From Petrosia ficiformis (Eukaryota > Porifera > Demospongiae > Haplosclerida > Petrosiidae): DNA of 64,000 bases. Shown piece by piece: positions 24,836 to 60,659 of this stretch (positions are counted from its first letter, which is position 1; each line of letters opens with the position of its first letter). The notes below the pieces were generated by a model. That model had not been told where the DNA came from. It searched no databases and worked only from the letters and a program-made list of their open reading frames with translations. A program made the translations under genes and the position numbers. Location: NCBI GenBank assembly GCA_947044365.1, contig OX345636.1, forward strand, positions 1,597,501-1,661,500, given 5' to 3'.

Positions 24836-25960
24836 ACATGGAACGGTAAATAGAAAAGACGGACTATGGATCACGGATTACAGATTAGAAATAATATTAA
24901 TATCTATTAAATCATGTGACTGGTTATTCCATCATTGAAATAATAAACAGGTTGGTAAATAGAATAAAACATTCTATAAATATATAACCTTGTTCTGATG
25001 ATAACCTAACAATGATAGGCCTACTGCCTCGCTGCGCTCGGTAACTTATAACTTTGGCCACCTTCACAGACGGCTCGGGCTAAGAAAGTACCTATTTCCT
25101 GGGTTCAACATTTCTACAACACGAATCAAGCATCAAGAATGGGAAAGGCGAATATTACAGTTGACCCGAGAGAATTATTACATCACCCTCAGACATTGTT
25201 GAAACATTTTAAACAGTGTGTGCATTACATAATTATTATTAATTATTATTATTATTAGGTTTATTTTAACCCTTAGAGCACTGATGTCACATATATGTGA
25301 CATTTCACCCCTACGTTGTTTGCCGTCTGTTCCTGGCTACACGAAGCTGTCCAAATGCTTGTAATTGGCATCAAGCACAAGCTGACGAACATGGCTAAAA
25401 AAGTTGATGTTTTTCGGCCACCCTTTGGCCTAAATAACGACTACGGGGGGAATTTTAAAGGGGGGTGTCGCCCCGTTAATGTGGGGGTTCGAAGGGGGCG
25501 CAGCCCCCTCGCTGTCGACGAATTTAGCATTTTTTAACCCCGCCCACGGCCTCTGGTGGGTAGCTGAGGCATTTTCCTTGCTGTGAAACCTGAAATCGTG
25601 GGTGTAGCTGGTGCCAACATGCAGTGGGGTCATTTTGTTAGCCCCTGTTCCAGTCAAAAGAGGGAGAGCACTGCATTTGATTTGATCCTACGATGCGCTT
25701 GGGGACTTTCGAGTCCTGGTAAGCAAGTTGGTGGAAGTAGTACTCCATGTCGGAAAAGGAGCCAAGTTTGTGGTAGAGAAAGTGAACGGTGGCCAAATTA
25801 TATGCAATAGAGTCGCCAGTGTTGGAAATGGGAAGAATTTTGAAAAACAGGCTCAGTGCTCTAAGGGTTAATGTACGTCACATGATCTAGCAGACATTAA
25901 AGTTAATTCTGATCCGTAATCCATGATCTGTAGTCTGTCTTTTCTATTTACCCAACATGG
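24836..25960. mobile_element. Inverted-repeat unit with nested MITE
   Basis: The arm at 24836-24890 (GGTAAATAGAAAAGACGGAC, ATCACGGATTAC) is complementary to 25907-25960. The enclosed DNA includes the piggyBac-like MITE at 25264-25873. The outer unit has no gene. Confidence 0.7.
25264..25873. mobile_element. piggyBac-like MITE with TTAA ends
   Basis: The ends read TTAACCCTTAGAGCACTGA and its complement TCAGTGCTCTAAGGGTTAA. TTAA target duplication and CCC-starting ends are hallmarks of piggyBac elements. The subterminal palindrome GTCACATATATGTGAC lies just inside the left end. A G-rich middle (25440-25560) and about 75-codon ORFs on both strands are probably non-coding. Partial relatives are at 27775-28092 and 47689-47825. 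Confidence 0.8.
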
Positions 25961-26039
25961 AAGCTGAAAAGGAGAAAGGGCTTGCTGCATTGGTCATGTA
26001 TAGTAAAAACATTTGTGAGGAAATATTATAATAATGAAT

Positions 26040-26640
26040 ATAATAATTAAGCCATTGTATATACTATGATAAGCATTAGAATACTGAATGGTTGGCACAG
26101 TGACACTAGCACTGAAGACTGCTCGATTAAGTGAAATAGAAAATATACATCATATGTAAGTGAAAGAAAATGTTAAGCATAAAATTATGATATATACAAT
26201 GACTAGTACTGACCTTCATTGATGAACAAATTTTAATGAATATATGATTGTATGATTTCATGATATATAACTTACACAAGTATTTCTGCAATGTACAAAA
26301 AATATTCATACCATTCAGAAAAAAATGAATGGAAACAAGAGTAGTAAAAAAACATTTTCCATAAAAATGAAAGATATAGGGAGGTCAAAACCCAAAAAGC
26401 ATGCGAACAAGGTTGGGAGGCTAACATAGGACCCAAAATTAAACAAACCACTTCCATATAAACCTACATAAGTACAGCTCTTTGTATTTGCTTTATGCGG
26501 TGTAAGAACTTATGTAGGGTTTTATGGAAGTGGTTTGTTTAATTTTGGGTCCTATGTTAGCCTCCCAACCTTGTTCGCATGCTTTTTGGGTTTTGACCTC
26601 CCCACATCTTCTTTCATTTTTATTGAAAATGTTTTTTATT
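26040..26640 (+). mobile_element. Foldback element, copy 1
   Basis: The first 300 bp (26040-26345) precede a large hairpin. Arm 26346-26474 pairs with 26508-26640 around a ~33-nt loop and includes CAAAACCCAAAAAGCATGCG against its complement. The whole 600-bp unit recurs in reverse orientation at 58272-58875. It has no coding capacity; the ORFs over the arms are low-value. Confidence 0.9.
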
Positions 26641-27216
26641 ATTCTTTATATAATAATAATTCTGTTTAGTGTGTAAAATTATAATGTGTAATATTATTGC
26701 GATAATAACATTAAATGTAATGTAATTATACTAAAATTATTTGTAAATAAGAATATAGGAAACACCCATATTTAAAATATGTGAACCATAGTGACACGTA
26801 ATGACTACTTAGTTAGCTACAGATTAAGATGTATCATAGGGTCTTTACAATGCAGTGAAAATAATCATGTATTTGAATAAGGATTAGCCTGAACAATCAG
26901 TTAATCTAGTGGAATAATCAGTTAATCTGGAGCTGTCAACAGCAATTCTTGTGTGTATTATATTCCGCATGCACATTTCAGCATGATGCCTGGACTGGAA
27001 GGTAGTCTATTGTTGGAAGTACTTTGATAAACTTGTTACAGTGTATAGTAATGAGAATAGGAAATTGAAATATTCAAGTTAGTAGCTGCTGATCATTTTC
27101 TACCTCACTGTGCAATCGTAATACTAAATAAATATCAGTGAACATCATTTTAAGCCACATACATTTTAGTAGAGTATAGAAAACTCCTAGCCATTCAAAC
27201 CCTAAATGAAAGTATA

Positions 27217-27516
27217 CTATATACATGTATTATAAAATGGAGTGAAAAGAAAGAAATACATTGTTTTATGATTAATTTTAGTGAAATGATGCTTGTTTTG
27301 TATGTGTAGATAGCAGGTGTGATTATCAATTTTCATATCTTGTTGAATATCTTGACATTTCAAGCTACAAATTCTACTTTGTGATTTGCTATATTCCTCT
27401 GTGGTCATATCCAATGACAACATGCATAATAACAAGTACTTTTGAATGTCTAAGTTTTTAGGGATCCATGCAGAGTGTATCCACAAACCATAGTAGCCCT
27501 GACAGTTTTTAATCAT
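27217..27516 (-). other. Unrecognised 99-codon ORF
   Basis: An uninterrupted minus-strand frame with mixed composition and a few clustered cysteines (CSLKC). It has no recognisable domain, flanking exon or splice evidence. In DNA this AT-rich an ORF of this length can arise by chance. Confidence 0.15.
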
Positions 27517-27774
27517 ACGTTGAATGCCTGCTCATCTTCCACTGTCAGCTGAAGTACCCCTGTACACTAAAGTAAATGTGAATGGATTACTCTTGGACTG
27601 TCATAATTCCCAATACCCAATTTGTCAGAGTATCCTTGTAGACTACAACAACTCTGACAAATACAGTCAGTCAGAGTATCCCTGGAAGATCATCAAACCT
27701 TAAGTAAAAGCAGCACCACTTTTGTCAATCACTACAATGCACTAACTGATGTGAAACAGCTAAATGATAGCTAT

Positions 27775-28092
27775 TGTTTAACACTCTGGTGGGTGCCTGA
27801 GCCATTTCCTTGCTGTAAAACCTGAAACTGAGGGTGTAGCTGGTGCCAACATGCAGTGGGGTCATTTTGTTTGCCCCAGTTCCTGTCAAAAGCACTGCAT
27901 TTGATTCAATCCTACGAAGCGCTTGGGGATTATCTAGTCTGGGTAAGCAAGTTGGTAGAAGTATATAGTACTCCATGTCGGAAAAGGAGAAGAGTTTTGG
28001 GTAGACAAAGTGAACGGTGGCCAAAATATATGCAATAGAGTTGCCAGTGTTGGAAACGGGAAGAATTTTGAAAAACAAGCTCAGGGTTAATT
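27775..28092 (+). mobile_element. piggyBac-like MITE, 3' portion
   Basis: It shares AACATGCAGTGGGGTCATTT, CTCCATGTCGGAAAAGGAG and GTGAACGGTGGCCAAA with the right half of 25264-25873 and ends CTCAGGGTTAA. The left half and its palindrome are missing. Confidence 0.8.
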
Positions 28093-29500
28093 TGATAACT
28101 AATTTGTAAAATTTATGAATTGGATGACAGCTTAGCAATAAATACTTGAGAATGAGTGATGTACTGATTGTTTATACAGCCTGCTAGTAGTTGAGAGGAT
28201 GTAATGCATGCGAGATTTACTAAACACAACAACTTTATAAACAACCATTGCATTAATTTTGACTACTACAGATTACTATAAACTACATTCATCTAATCTT
28301 TCCTATAAAATCAACAACTTTTTAATAACATACTCCTACATTTACCTGTGTATTAAAAATATTTAAAACTGCTTTTAAACTGAATTGAGACACCTCATAC
28401 ATGATTAAGTGATTATACTTTGTTGTTAACTAACTATATTTTCACATTTTAATCTTTTGTACAGAAGTTGAAATTACCTATAATAATATTTATGGTGTCA
28501 TTTGCTATTCATACCCATTCTAACATTAATTTCGTTTATTGTGACAATTTGACAAACTTAACTATTATAGCTCAATGGATAGATAGATTTCACCACAAAT
28601 GTTCAACATCACTGTTAGTCATTCCACACACACATTTTGAAGGGTAGTTGGTACGATTATAATCTAATTTTCTGAGAGGGGATGACAACAAATTGTGGAA
28701 TCCTCATTAGTATTATTTTTGTCACAAGGGGAGGATCACTTTGATTGATATAGTTCCTAAAAGAGCTCATAATGGCTTTTGAGTTCCTGGAAATAGCACT
28801 CCATATTAAAAAAAATTATAGTTGTGGTGCAGGAAAAAGTGGTGGCTGAAATGTTTGTAGTACAGTCATATGTCTGTGCTTGAAATGGGAAAAGGTTTTT
28901 TTTTAATGCCGAGAAAACAAAAGAGGGGTCTGCAAGGATATCAACATAAATGAGTTACAATAATAATTTGTGATTTTCCTCTTTCTTATATATTCTAATT
29001 ATTATATGAAGATATCTCACTAGCTTAGTGGAATATAAAATGGTAATTAATGACATATTTATTACTGAATATGAATAAATATTGTAGGTAACACTAACAC
29101 AGTCATCTTCCTAGACCCTTCAATACATCCCATAGTTTTGAGTTGAAATGTGTTTTACCAAGCTATAACATGTCAGCTACAAGCTTGCCAGGAACCAAAA
29201 AGTCAGCAGAAGCAATCTATGAGTGTCTAATAATCTTTCCTACGGAACATAAACTGATAGGAGCAGATTGCTTTGCATAAATGATACTTTCCTCTCCCTA
29301 ACAAAACTCTTATATGAAACCCTACTGTATTTAATAGAACTAACCAAAAATTTAGTAACTAAAAAACTATAACACAATTTTTAATTAGAAGCAAATCCCT
29401 TGTACTGACCAATCACAGCACAGATGCCGCCCACACATTCGCGTTTTAATTACTATGTATATATATCGCTAGTAAAAGCATGCCAACAGGGTAGAGAAAT
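28093..29500. other. Intergenic DNA, weak MITE traces
   Basis: No gene is seen. Positions 28740-28925 loosely resemble the 3' half of the piggyBac-like MITE (AGCACTCCAT.., GTGGTGGCTGAAA, TGAAATGGGAA..), suggesting a very old copy. Confidence 0.4.
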
Positions 29501-29504
29501 AACG

Positions 29505-30070
29505 AGAAGTGTTCAATTGTGTAAAAACAAGAAAGCGTAAGAAACAAACAGGCCTGATGATGAAGAAGGAAGTTCCAGAAAAGAAATAAAAGAAGAAATC
29601 CCAACTTTTAGCTGATTTTGATGAGGATGGAAACTTTACCTCCATTGAGGACACACTGTAATGGTACTATAGATATGTCAAACTGAGCCTTAATCTTGAA
29701 CTATAATTACTGTATTCTAAGATACATACTTCACATCAATACTCAATAATCTAGAGGATCACTACTGAGATAAATATACATATCCAAGCTCAACATCTAA
29801 CAGGAATACTGAATTACCTTGCCAACACTGAAAGGATCGTTCGGATTGAAAATTGAAGCCAAGAATATACTGGAAGACAGATCAACTGGTTGGCTCATTG
29901 GAAGTGGAACCTTTCAACTCCGGACTGACAACACAAGTACAAATATTTTGAAATTGTGAGATCCAACTCTTAAGCAGTGTCTTCCTCCAGTACTGGACTG
30001 TAATGAAAGGATTTGGGAATTCACTATGGTACTTGATAGGTCAAATATTGTCTCATATATGAGTGTGCAC
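29505..30070 (+). pseudogene. Possible decayed coding remnant
   Basis: One frame at 29508-29658 reads through a basic stretch (KTRKRKKQTGLM), one TAA, and then ADFDEDGNFTSIEDTL to a stop. At 29820-30065 another frame reads LKGSFGLKIEAKNILEDRST, one TGA, and then a stretch containing RIWEFTMVLDRSN. Protein-like composition broken by single stops suggests an old gene or element copy. I do not recognise the family. Confidence 0.3.
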
Positions 30071-31238
30071 AACTAGGTGAAAGTGTATAGGTAACACTGG
30101 TCGGAAAATTCCAACCTTGGTATCCAGTCCTTCTGGATTATACAAAAATATATATATATATTTTTAGTATCCTATATAGATTATCCAAAAATAGATATAT
30201 CCTATATAGATTATTTAAAAATGGTACTACATAACCCAGTATAGATTGGTCAGACATTATTTATCCCCAACTATATAGCTGTATTCCAAATCTTAGGAAG
30301 TGATATACTAACAACAAACTATTATAGTGTTTTAATGCAGTCTTAGAGTTTTGTATCATTTCACTAACCATATTAATTAGCATAAGTTGATATCCTAATA
30401 CTGGGAATGCTATATATAGAAAATGAACATGTACTTAACTATTACCAAATGTATTATTACAATACATCATACTACTAGTTCATTGATCTACTATTTTATC
30501 ATCCTCTAGATACTAACATATCAATATATTATATCATTCATATTAGTGTATTATAATAATGATACAAATATTACTACATGTATGTTTACAAAAGGCATTT
30601 GTAGAGAAAAATACTCAAATACTTGTGTTAAATGCCCACTATACTCATCCATTTAGATTATACACATGAAATTACATAATTTGAAATGTGTATTATTAGT
30701 ATATCATTAAAACTTTACTAGTAATATAATTATGTCTTGATATGTATACGAAACAAATAATGATTCAAAGTTTTGAGGATTTGTGTCTCATAATACAAAT
30801 TTTGTGATAATAAGTGGAAATACAATAATTGATATATTCCTTATATTGTATGATTTCTATTATATATTTGATACATCATATACTGTTCATGTGTGTGAAT
30901 GATTATTGATAGCATTTATTAGCATTTTATGAGAGACATAATAATTATTGGAATTATAAATTGATTCAACGATTTTATTAATCATGTCATTTTACTCATA
31001 ACAGATTATTTATATATCATAGCCTTTTCATTATTTGATGATTCTAATCTAACATATTACATAATCAATAATGAATATTAATAGATACAAGTGTAATAAC
31101 AATTTTATATTCAAGTTAATATAATGTATAATTTTCTTAATTACATAATCATAATTTGTAATTTTAATTATGATAAGGTGTCTACCAAATAAGTTTGTAA
31201 ATGCAAGTGCTTTATATTGTTTATGTTTTATACTATAG
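30071..31238. other. AT-rich DNA upstream of the first detected exon
   Basis: The 5' exon or exons and promoter of the ankyrin/Death/caspase-like gene should lie here or further upstream. I could not identify an ATG exon ending in phase 0 with a credible donor. Confidence 0.5.
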
Positions 31239-55204
<23,966 letters not shown>

Positions 55205-55983
55205 TAATTGAAGAAGAGCTAACCAATGCATGTAATTGTAAATAATATTATGCACATAGCAGATTAGTAATAAATTGTAGGTTTTAACTTTGTCACAATA
55301 GATAGCAAATCTGTTTGTAGTGATAACACCATTATGTGATGATTGTTCCACATGAAAGTGCACCAACTACCTTTAAGTGAATAAGCAACTACATTTTGTG
55401 ACAAAACTAGCACTGAATGGACAAAAAAGGAAGGAATGTGCAGTACACTGCTTGTTTAAGATGAAAGTTTAGGGACTTTATACACCCCTTCCAAACCTCA
55501 TTTTTCCTATGGGAAGACCATGAGTAAATGTATTTTTTCTATGTGTACAAGTATGTAGTGTTATACGGTTGTGTGTGTTTGTGTGTGTGTGTGTATACAT
55601 CTATGTGTCTTTGTGTTTGACCCAAAAAGTCACTGCCAAATTAAATATAGTAGAGCTCTGATCAAGATTCCTTTTGGTCCAAATTATAACTATTTCTATT
55701 ACACACCACTAAAAGGCTTCCTGAATTATACATGCACATATATCATGCAATGTTTTATGTAACCATGTTAATCATTGTTTAACCCTCACCTATAAAGCTT
55801 AATACAGGACTGAGGGGTACTCTGATTCATTTTGTATGACTGTCTGTTTGTGTATTAGAATATTTTCTGCCAACTTAACAATATTGGGAGTTTGAATTAG
55901 GAAAAGCATTAATTCTTTTTTTATTGTCGTACAATTTGAAGTCAACTAATAGCCAGTAATTACCATGAATATTTGACAAACAG
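55205..55983. other. 3' flank and intergenic DNA
   Basis: It holds a candidate polyadenylation signal and a short GT repeat at 55570-55594. No further gene is evident. Confidence 0.5.
55269..55274 (+). terminator. Candidate polyadenylation signal
   Basis: AATAAA lies 65 nt after the stop codon at 55202-55204, the right place for 3'-end formation of the caspase-like gene. Confidence 0.55.
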
Positions 55984-57619
55984 ATGAACCAACAAAAACA
56001 TTATGGTAACCTTCAGTTCCATGCACCTATACAGGGAAGGGTTGATTATGTCATGCAGCACAGAACCCTCACCACAGCAAGGATTGATTACAGTATGATA
56101 TTCAGTCTACTAAATCCTTGAGGTCCTTCAAACTGTTATTGATTGTAAATATTAATAAAACCACTTCATATGTATTGTTTTTATATCATAAAGGTAAAAG
56201 GATCCGTATGAAACGACCAGACACATATGATATTTACAAGTTACTGAAAACCAAATCAGCTAACTGGGAAGATTTTGCAAGAGAATTAAGGGTTAAAGAA
56301 AATGACCGCATGCAATTTCGAAAATTGATTAATGCAACGTCTCCTGAGGATATTTTGGAGAAAGTCCTGGCCAAGTGGATAGAGTCAGAGACATGTGAAG
56401 TAACATGGAACCGTATTCTATGTGCATTGAAAGATTTGAAATATATTGACCTCTTCAAAATAGTCCAAATGCACTTACGCAAAGAGGATGTTATCAGGAA
56501 ATACTGCCAAACCGCAGATTTTAAATTCACTGGTGAGAGTCTATTGAAAGTATTGTTTATTTCTTATTCTGTGTAAATGCATGTAAATGCTGGAACTTGT
56601 TATAATTTATCTTCAAACATATGCTCCATTAAATTAGACTTTGAGGAAGAACTGGCTAAATGAATTAAGCATCTACCTGAATTAAATAATTAATTATTAA
56701 AATTGGTAGGCAGATTTACACATTATATGTGTATATAGGGCTGGAAAAGTTTCAAGTGATCTGTAGGGTTTTATACAGCAGAGGGTAGCGAATGTTTCTC
56801 CACCACCACCCACCCCCCTTACAGATTTCAGCACAAAATTATTTGTACAGGAAAAATACAGGCCACCAGATGTACACACAGATGGCATAAATTCAATAAC
56901 TATTCTGTGCAAATTATACTCCCATACTCCCCAAGGAACAATGTGTTTCAGATAATTTATTTTCTCCCTCTAACAACAAATCCTATATGACATCCTGACC
57001 TATATTAAGTTTACATTCATTGCCATATACATTATAACCTCACATGATTTTCAGTATGCCAGAACAAAGTAATATTATTGTGAAAAAAAGTATGACTTTG
57101 GCCTAAAATTGTTTTCTGATGACTTGTATCAATCACGGTTGATGGTACTGATATCTCTACTATTTGTGAACTCAAAAACTGAGGCCTGATAATTAATTGC
57201 AACTGCAGTATAAGCACTACTTCATGACTTGCTCATGTATAACTTACTATTTATGCTTATATTACTTGCTGAAAATTCTTGTATCATCATTGTACAGTTT
57301 CTCTGCTACAATTATACAACTGTTATTACCAGTTTTACATTCTTTCTAAGTCTTCCTGGCAGTCTATAGCTCAAGCACAGGGTTCTTTTATATGCCATGC
57401 CCATTAATTGACCGAGTCCCCGAGAATGATACAATTTCCTTAACTATGTATACAGCACATACTTGATCACTTAAGTGACACAACCATATATACATTAAAC
57501 CCCATAGAAAGAAATTATAAGGATGGCCCTACAGGCAATAAAAAACTTCGCAGTTTATAATGTGTTCAATTTATATTATTGGTGTTTCATTTTGTTTTCC
57601 AGCTTTTGAGGAATTTTAA
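55984..57619 (+). CDS. Possible small Death-domain gene
   Basis: The core exon 56194-56532 (339 nt, phase 1-1) encodes 113 residues. DTYDIYKLLKTKSANWEDFA, ELRVKENDRMQFRKLI, then EDILEKVLAKWIESE, TWNRILCALKDL and a terminal EDVIRKY give a complete Death-fold pattern with the conserved W and WI positions. A possible first exon is 55984-56005 (MNQQKHY, GTAACC donor, phase 1). A possible last exon is 57603-57619 (AFEEF and stop, after a TTTTCCAG acceptor). These flanking exons are weak. The acceptor before 56194 (AAAG) is non-optimal. Alternatively the exon is an extra module or duplicated fragment of the upstream gene. Confidence 0.5.
56194..56532 (+). CDS. Exon: Death domain (orphan)
   Basis: This is the well-supported part of the small gene above: an open frame throughout, a GTGAGA donor and clear Death-domain composition. 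It is more divergent from the two Death exons at 52646 and 53136 than they are from each other. Confidence 0.8.
57403..57560 (+). repeat. Dispersed repeat shared with 11885-12060
   Basis: It carries ACCGAGTCCC, CTTAACTA, ATATACATTAAA and GGATGGCCCTACA in the same order as the copy at 11885. Confidence 0.65.
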
Positions 57620-58271
57620 ATTCATGATGAGAAAGCAAGATATGAACAATGTTGCTGTTATAATTATGTATTACCCCTTTAATTATGTATTACCCCTTTA
57701 ATTATGTATTAACCCTTGCTGTATAGGTAGAAAAATTTTCTTTTTTCCCCTTTAATTTGTTAGTAATACTAATTGTGCTGCTATTAATCTTTTGAAATGA
57801 AAAAATACATTTTATAACTGATAATAATTATACATTAGCTATACATAATAATAATTATATATCTCAAATTATCCACTTGTCTGGCACAGTAACAGGATTT
57901 ATAAATCAGTTATAAACACAAACTATAACACTATGGAGAACCAAACACTAGGGAGAACCTATAAGTAGTTTTGCTCGTACAGAAACATTATTATTCATTA
58001 CAACACCCAAGTGATTATAAATATCCCATAGCATGAGTATGCATACTCATGCTATAGGATACTTCTGTGATAGTATATACTCAATACAAGGATATATATG
58101 AGAGGTGGTTGAAAGTAGCAAGATGTTTAATTTTATTCCAGTATAGTGAATACTATCATGATTTCAGTTTTATCAGTTTCTTAAGAAGCAATAATACATC
58201 TCACAACACTTGTTCCACAGATCATTGTAAATTATATAGCTTATATATATATATACATATATAGAATGATG

Positions 58272-58875
58272 AAAAACATTTTGAATAAAAATGAAACAAG
58301 ATGTAGGGACGTCAAAACCCAAAAAGCATGCAAACAAGGTTGGAAGGCTAACATAGTACCCAAAATTAAACAAACCACTTCAATATAACCCTACATAAGT
58401 ACTTACACCATTATAAAGCAAAATATAAAGAGCTGTACTTATGTAGGGTTATATTGAAGTGGTTTGTTTAATTTTGGGTACTATGTAAGCCTCCCAACCT
58501 TATTTGCATGCTTTTTGGGTTTTGACGTCCCTACATCTTGTTTCATTTTTATTGAAAATGTTTTTTATTATTCTTGTTTCCATTGTTTTTTCTCTGAATG
58601 GGGTGAATATTTTTTGTTGATTGCAGAAATACTGGTGTAAGTTATAGTATATCATGTAATCATACAATTATATATTCATTAAAATTTGTTCATTAATGAA
58701 GGTCAGTTTGTTGTATATATGAATTATTTATGCATTATTTTTCACTTACAGATGATATCTATTCTCTATTTCACTGACAGCACTGTCTGCAGTCCTAGTG
58801 TCAGTCACTGTGTCAACCATTCAGTATTCCAATGCTTATCATAGTATATATATGATGTTATTATACATTGGCTTA
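58272..58875 (-). mobile_element. Foldback element, copy 2 (inverted)
   Basis: The hairpin arms are 58272-58402 and 58437-58568, followed by a 300-bp tail. The whole unit is the reverse complement of 26040-26640, including the loop. Arms within each copy are nearly identical to each other. Confidence 0.9.
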
Positions 58876-58961
58876 ATATTAATAGATATTATATTCATTA
58901 TTGTAAGAATTTATTTGCGTACAAACGTTATTACTATGCTTACGCTTTCTCCTCCATGTTC

Positions 58962-58992
58962 CCAGGTTCAAAGGTTCAAAGGTTCAAAGGTT
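58962..58992. repeat. (GGTTCAAA)n short tandem repeat
   Basis: About four units, AGGTTCAAAGGTTCAAAGG and onward. This lies just beyond the 3' end of the non-LTR remnant. Confidence 0.85.
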
Positions 58993-59086
58993 ATTAATGC
59001 AAGACTCACAGAGTATAGCACATAAATTAAACAAACAGAATAATAATTACGCTAATGATAATAAAATTAATGATAATAATTAAGAA

Positions 59087-60530
59087 TTATGTAGGAAAAT
59101 AAAGGTTAAAGATAGTGTCCACACTTTCACTTTTAAGGGCATAAATTACTTCCTCAACAGACAGATGAATGGGGCCATTTGTAATTGAGTGAGAGTTGCA
59201 GAGATGTGATAGCCATGTTGTTGTCGGAGTCAAGGTAGTATCACATAAAGGACGCGAGAAATTCGAAAAAATTGGACGACTTAAGTGGTATACAATTCGT
59301 TGCAGTTGATTGGTACCTCGTACTCCTCTATCCAAAGCCAAATCCCATAAACGATACCAGGAAACACTTTGTGCAACTGAAGCCACTAAGTGAGCGGATG
59401 GGTGGGTAAGTGAAGAGGTGATAAGGTTAACAATATCTCTATCAAATATGTTAGATTTCTCAGAGCAAACAATTGAAATAGCATCCTCTGGACATTCCAA
59501 ACATAACTTTAGAACACTAGTACCAATGTTGGATTCCAGCATCCTGCACTGTTGGATAATTGAAACATCATAGGCATCAATAAGAGCTACCGAGGTGAAC
59601 ATTTGTGAGCTTAATGTACTCTTCTCAGATTGCAATAATTTGGCGAGAAAACTCAATTTACGAGCTAATATTCGAGATGACATAGAAGGCCAACATAAAC
59701 AAATTCTGACAACATGACCAGAAAAGTGCTTTGGTAATTTTAGTATGCGACGGCCGATTTCGTACTGAAATTGATCAAGTAAAAGAATACAAGATGAATC
59801 CAATAGCCATGTTTCACAGCCATATAACAAGATGGAAATAACACAAGATTCATAAATACTACTGGCAGATAACGGGTTTAAACTACCCTGAAATGCACCA
59901 ATTTCGCCAAGTGCAAAAAAGGCTCTTCTAGCTTTACTGATATTTTCTTGAACGGCTCTCAAAGCAGATAGATTAAACTGCCACTAGACGCCTAAACATT
60001 TAGCACTTGCTACGGTTGTCACGTCCCAATTCGATACTTGAATAGGTTCTGGATCTGGGAAATTACGAAAAATTTTAATTATTTCAGTTTTGGATGAATT
60101 GAGCTTTAAGTGATTGGCTGAAGTGAATTCTTCAATGATGTCGACCTGTTGAATAATAGAATTCTTAGTGGCAGTAGCAGTGCGAAGATCATCAGCATGG
60201 GCAGCACCACCAATATACGTACCATATACAGATAATCCAGCATTATTATCTCTCAAGGTTTTAAGCAGTGGGTCAATGACAATTAAGAATAATATTGGGG
60301 ACAATACAGATCCTTGTTTAACACCTCTGGAAATAAGGTAAGGGTTGGATATTGCACCATCCACATGAATCCTACTATATGCTGCAGTGTACTAGCTTTC
60401 AATAATACGCCAACATTTACCATTTATACCAATATTAAATAGATTTCTTAACTCAGACTTGGATAAGTTGGTACTTACTCCATATGAATGTAGGTTTTCC
60501 ATTATCGTAGCAAAAATTACGCTCCAAAAC
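59087..60530 (-). pseudogene. Non-LTR retrotransposon reverse transcriptase, 5'-truncated
   Basis: Minus-strand frames of 291 and 126 codons are separated by a TAG near 59970-59980. The RT palm motifs are SRGVKQGSVLSPILFLIVID and HADDL (A/Y-x-DD box, about 60190). The thumb and C-terminal region contains LLYGCETWLL, typical of CR1/L2/RTE-like non-LTR elements. A further TAG (about 60395) breaks the upstream block containing GINGKCWRIIES. Upstream fingers and endonuclease are absent. A TAATGATAA-type tail lies at 59040-59085. Confidence 0.9.
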
Positions 60531-60659
60531 AAAATATGGAACACTATCTGAACAATCATTTGGGAGAAAGAACGAATTTGAAAGACTCTATACTGTTAAA
60601 TAACAGATTTAACACAAATTGAAAGTCAAACATTCGCCATGTTTTCAGGTCCCTCCCAG

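Noticed and set aside
56234..56530. 98-codon minus-strand ORF
   Set aside because: It is the antisense shadow of the orphan Death-domain exon.
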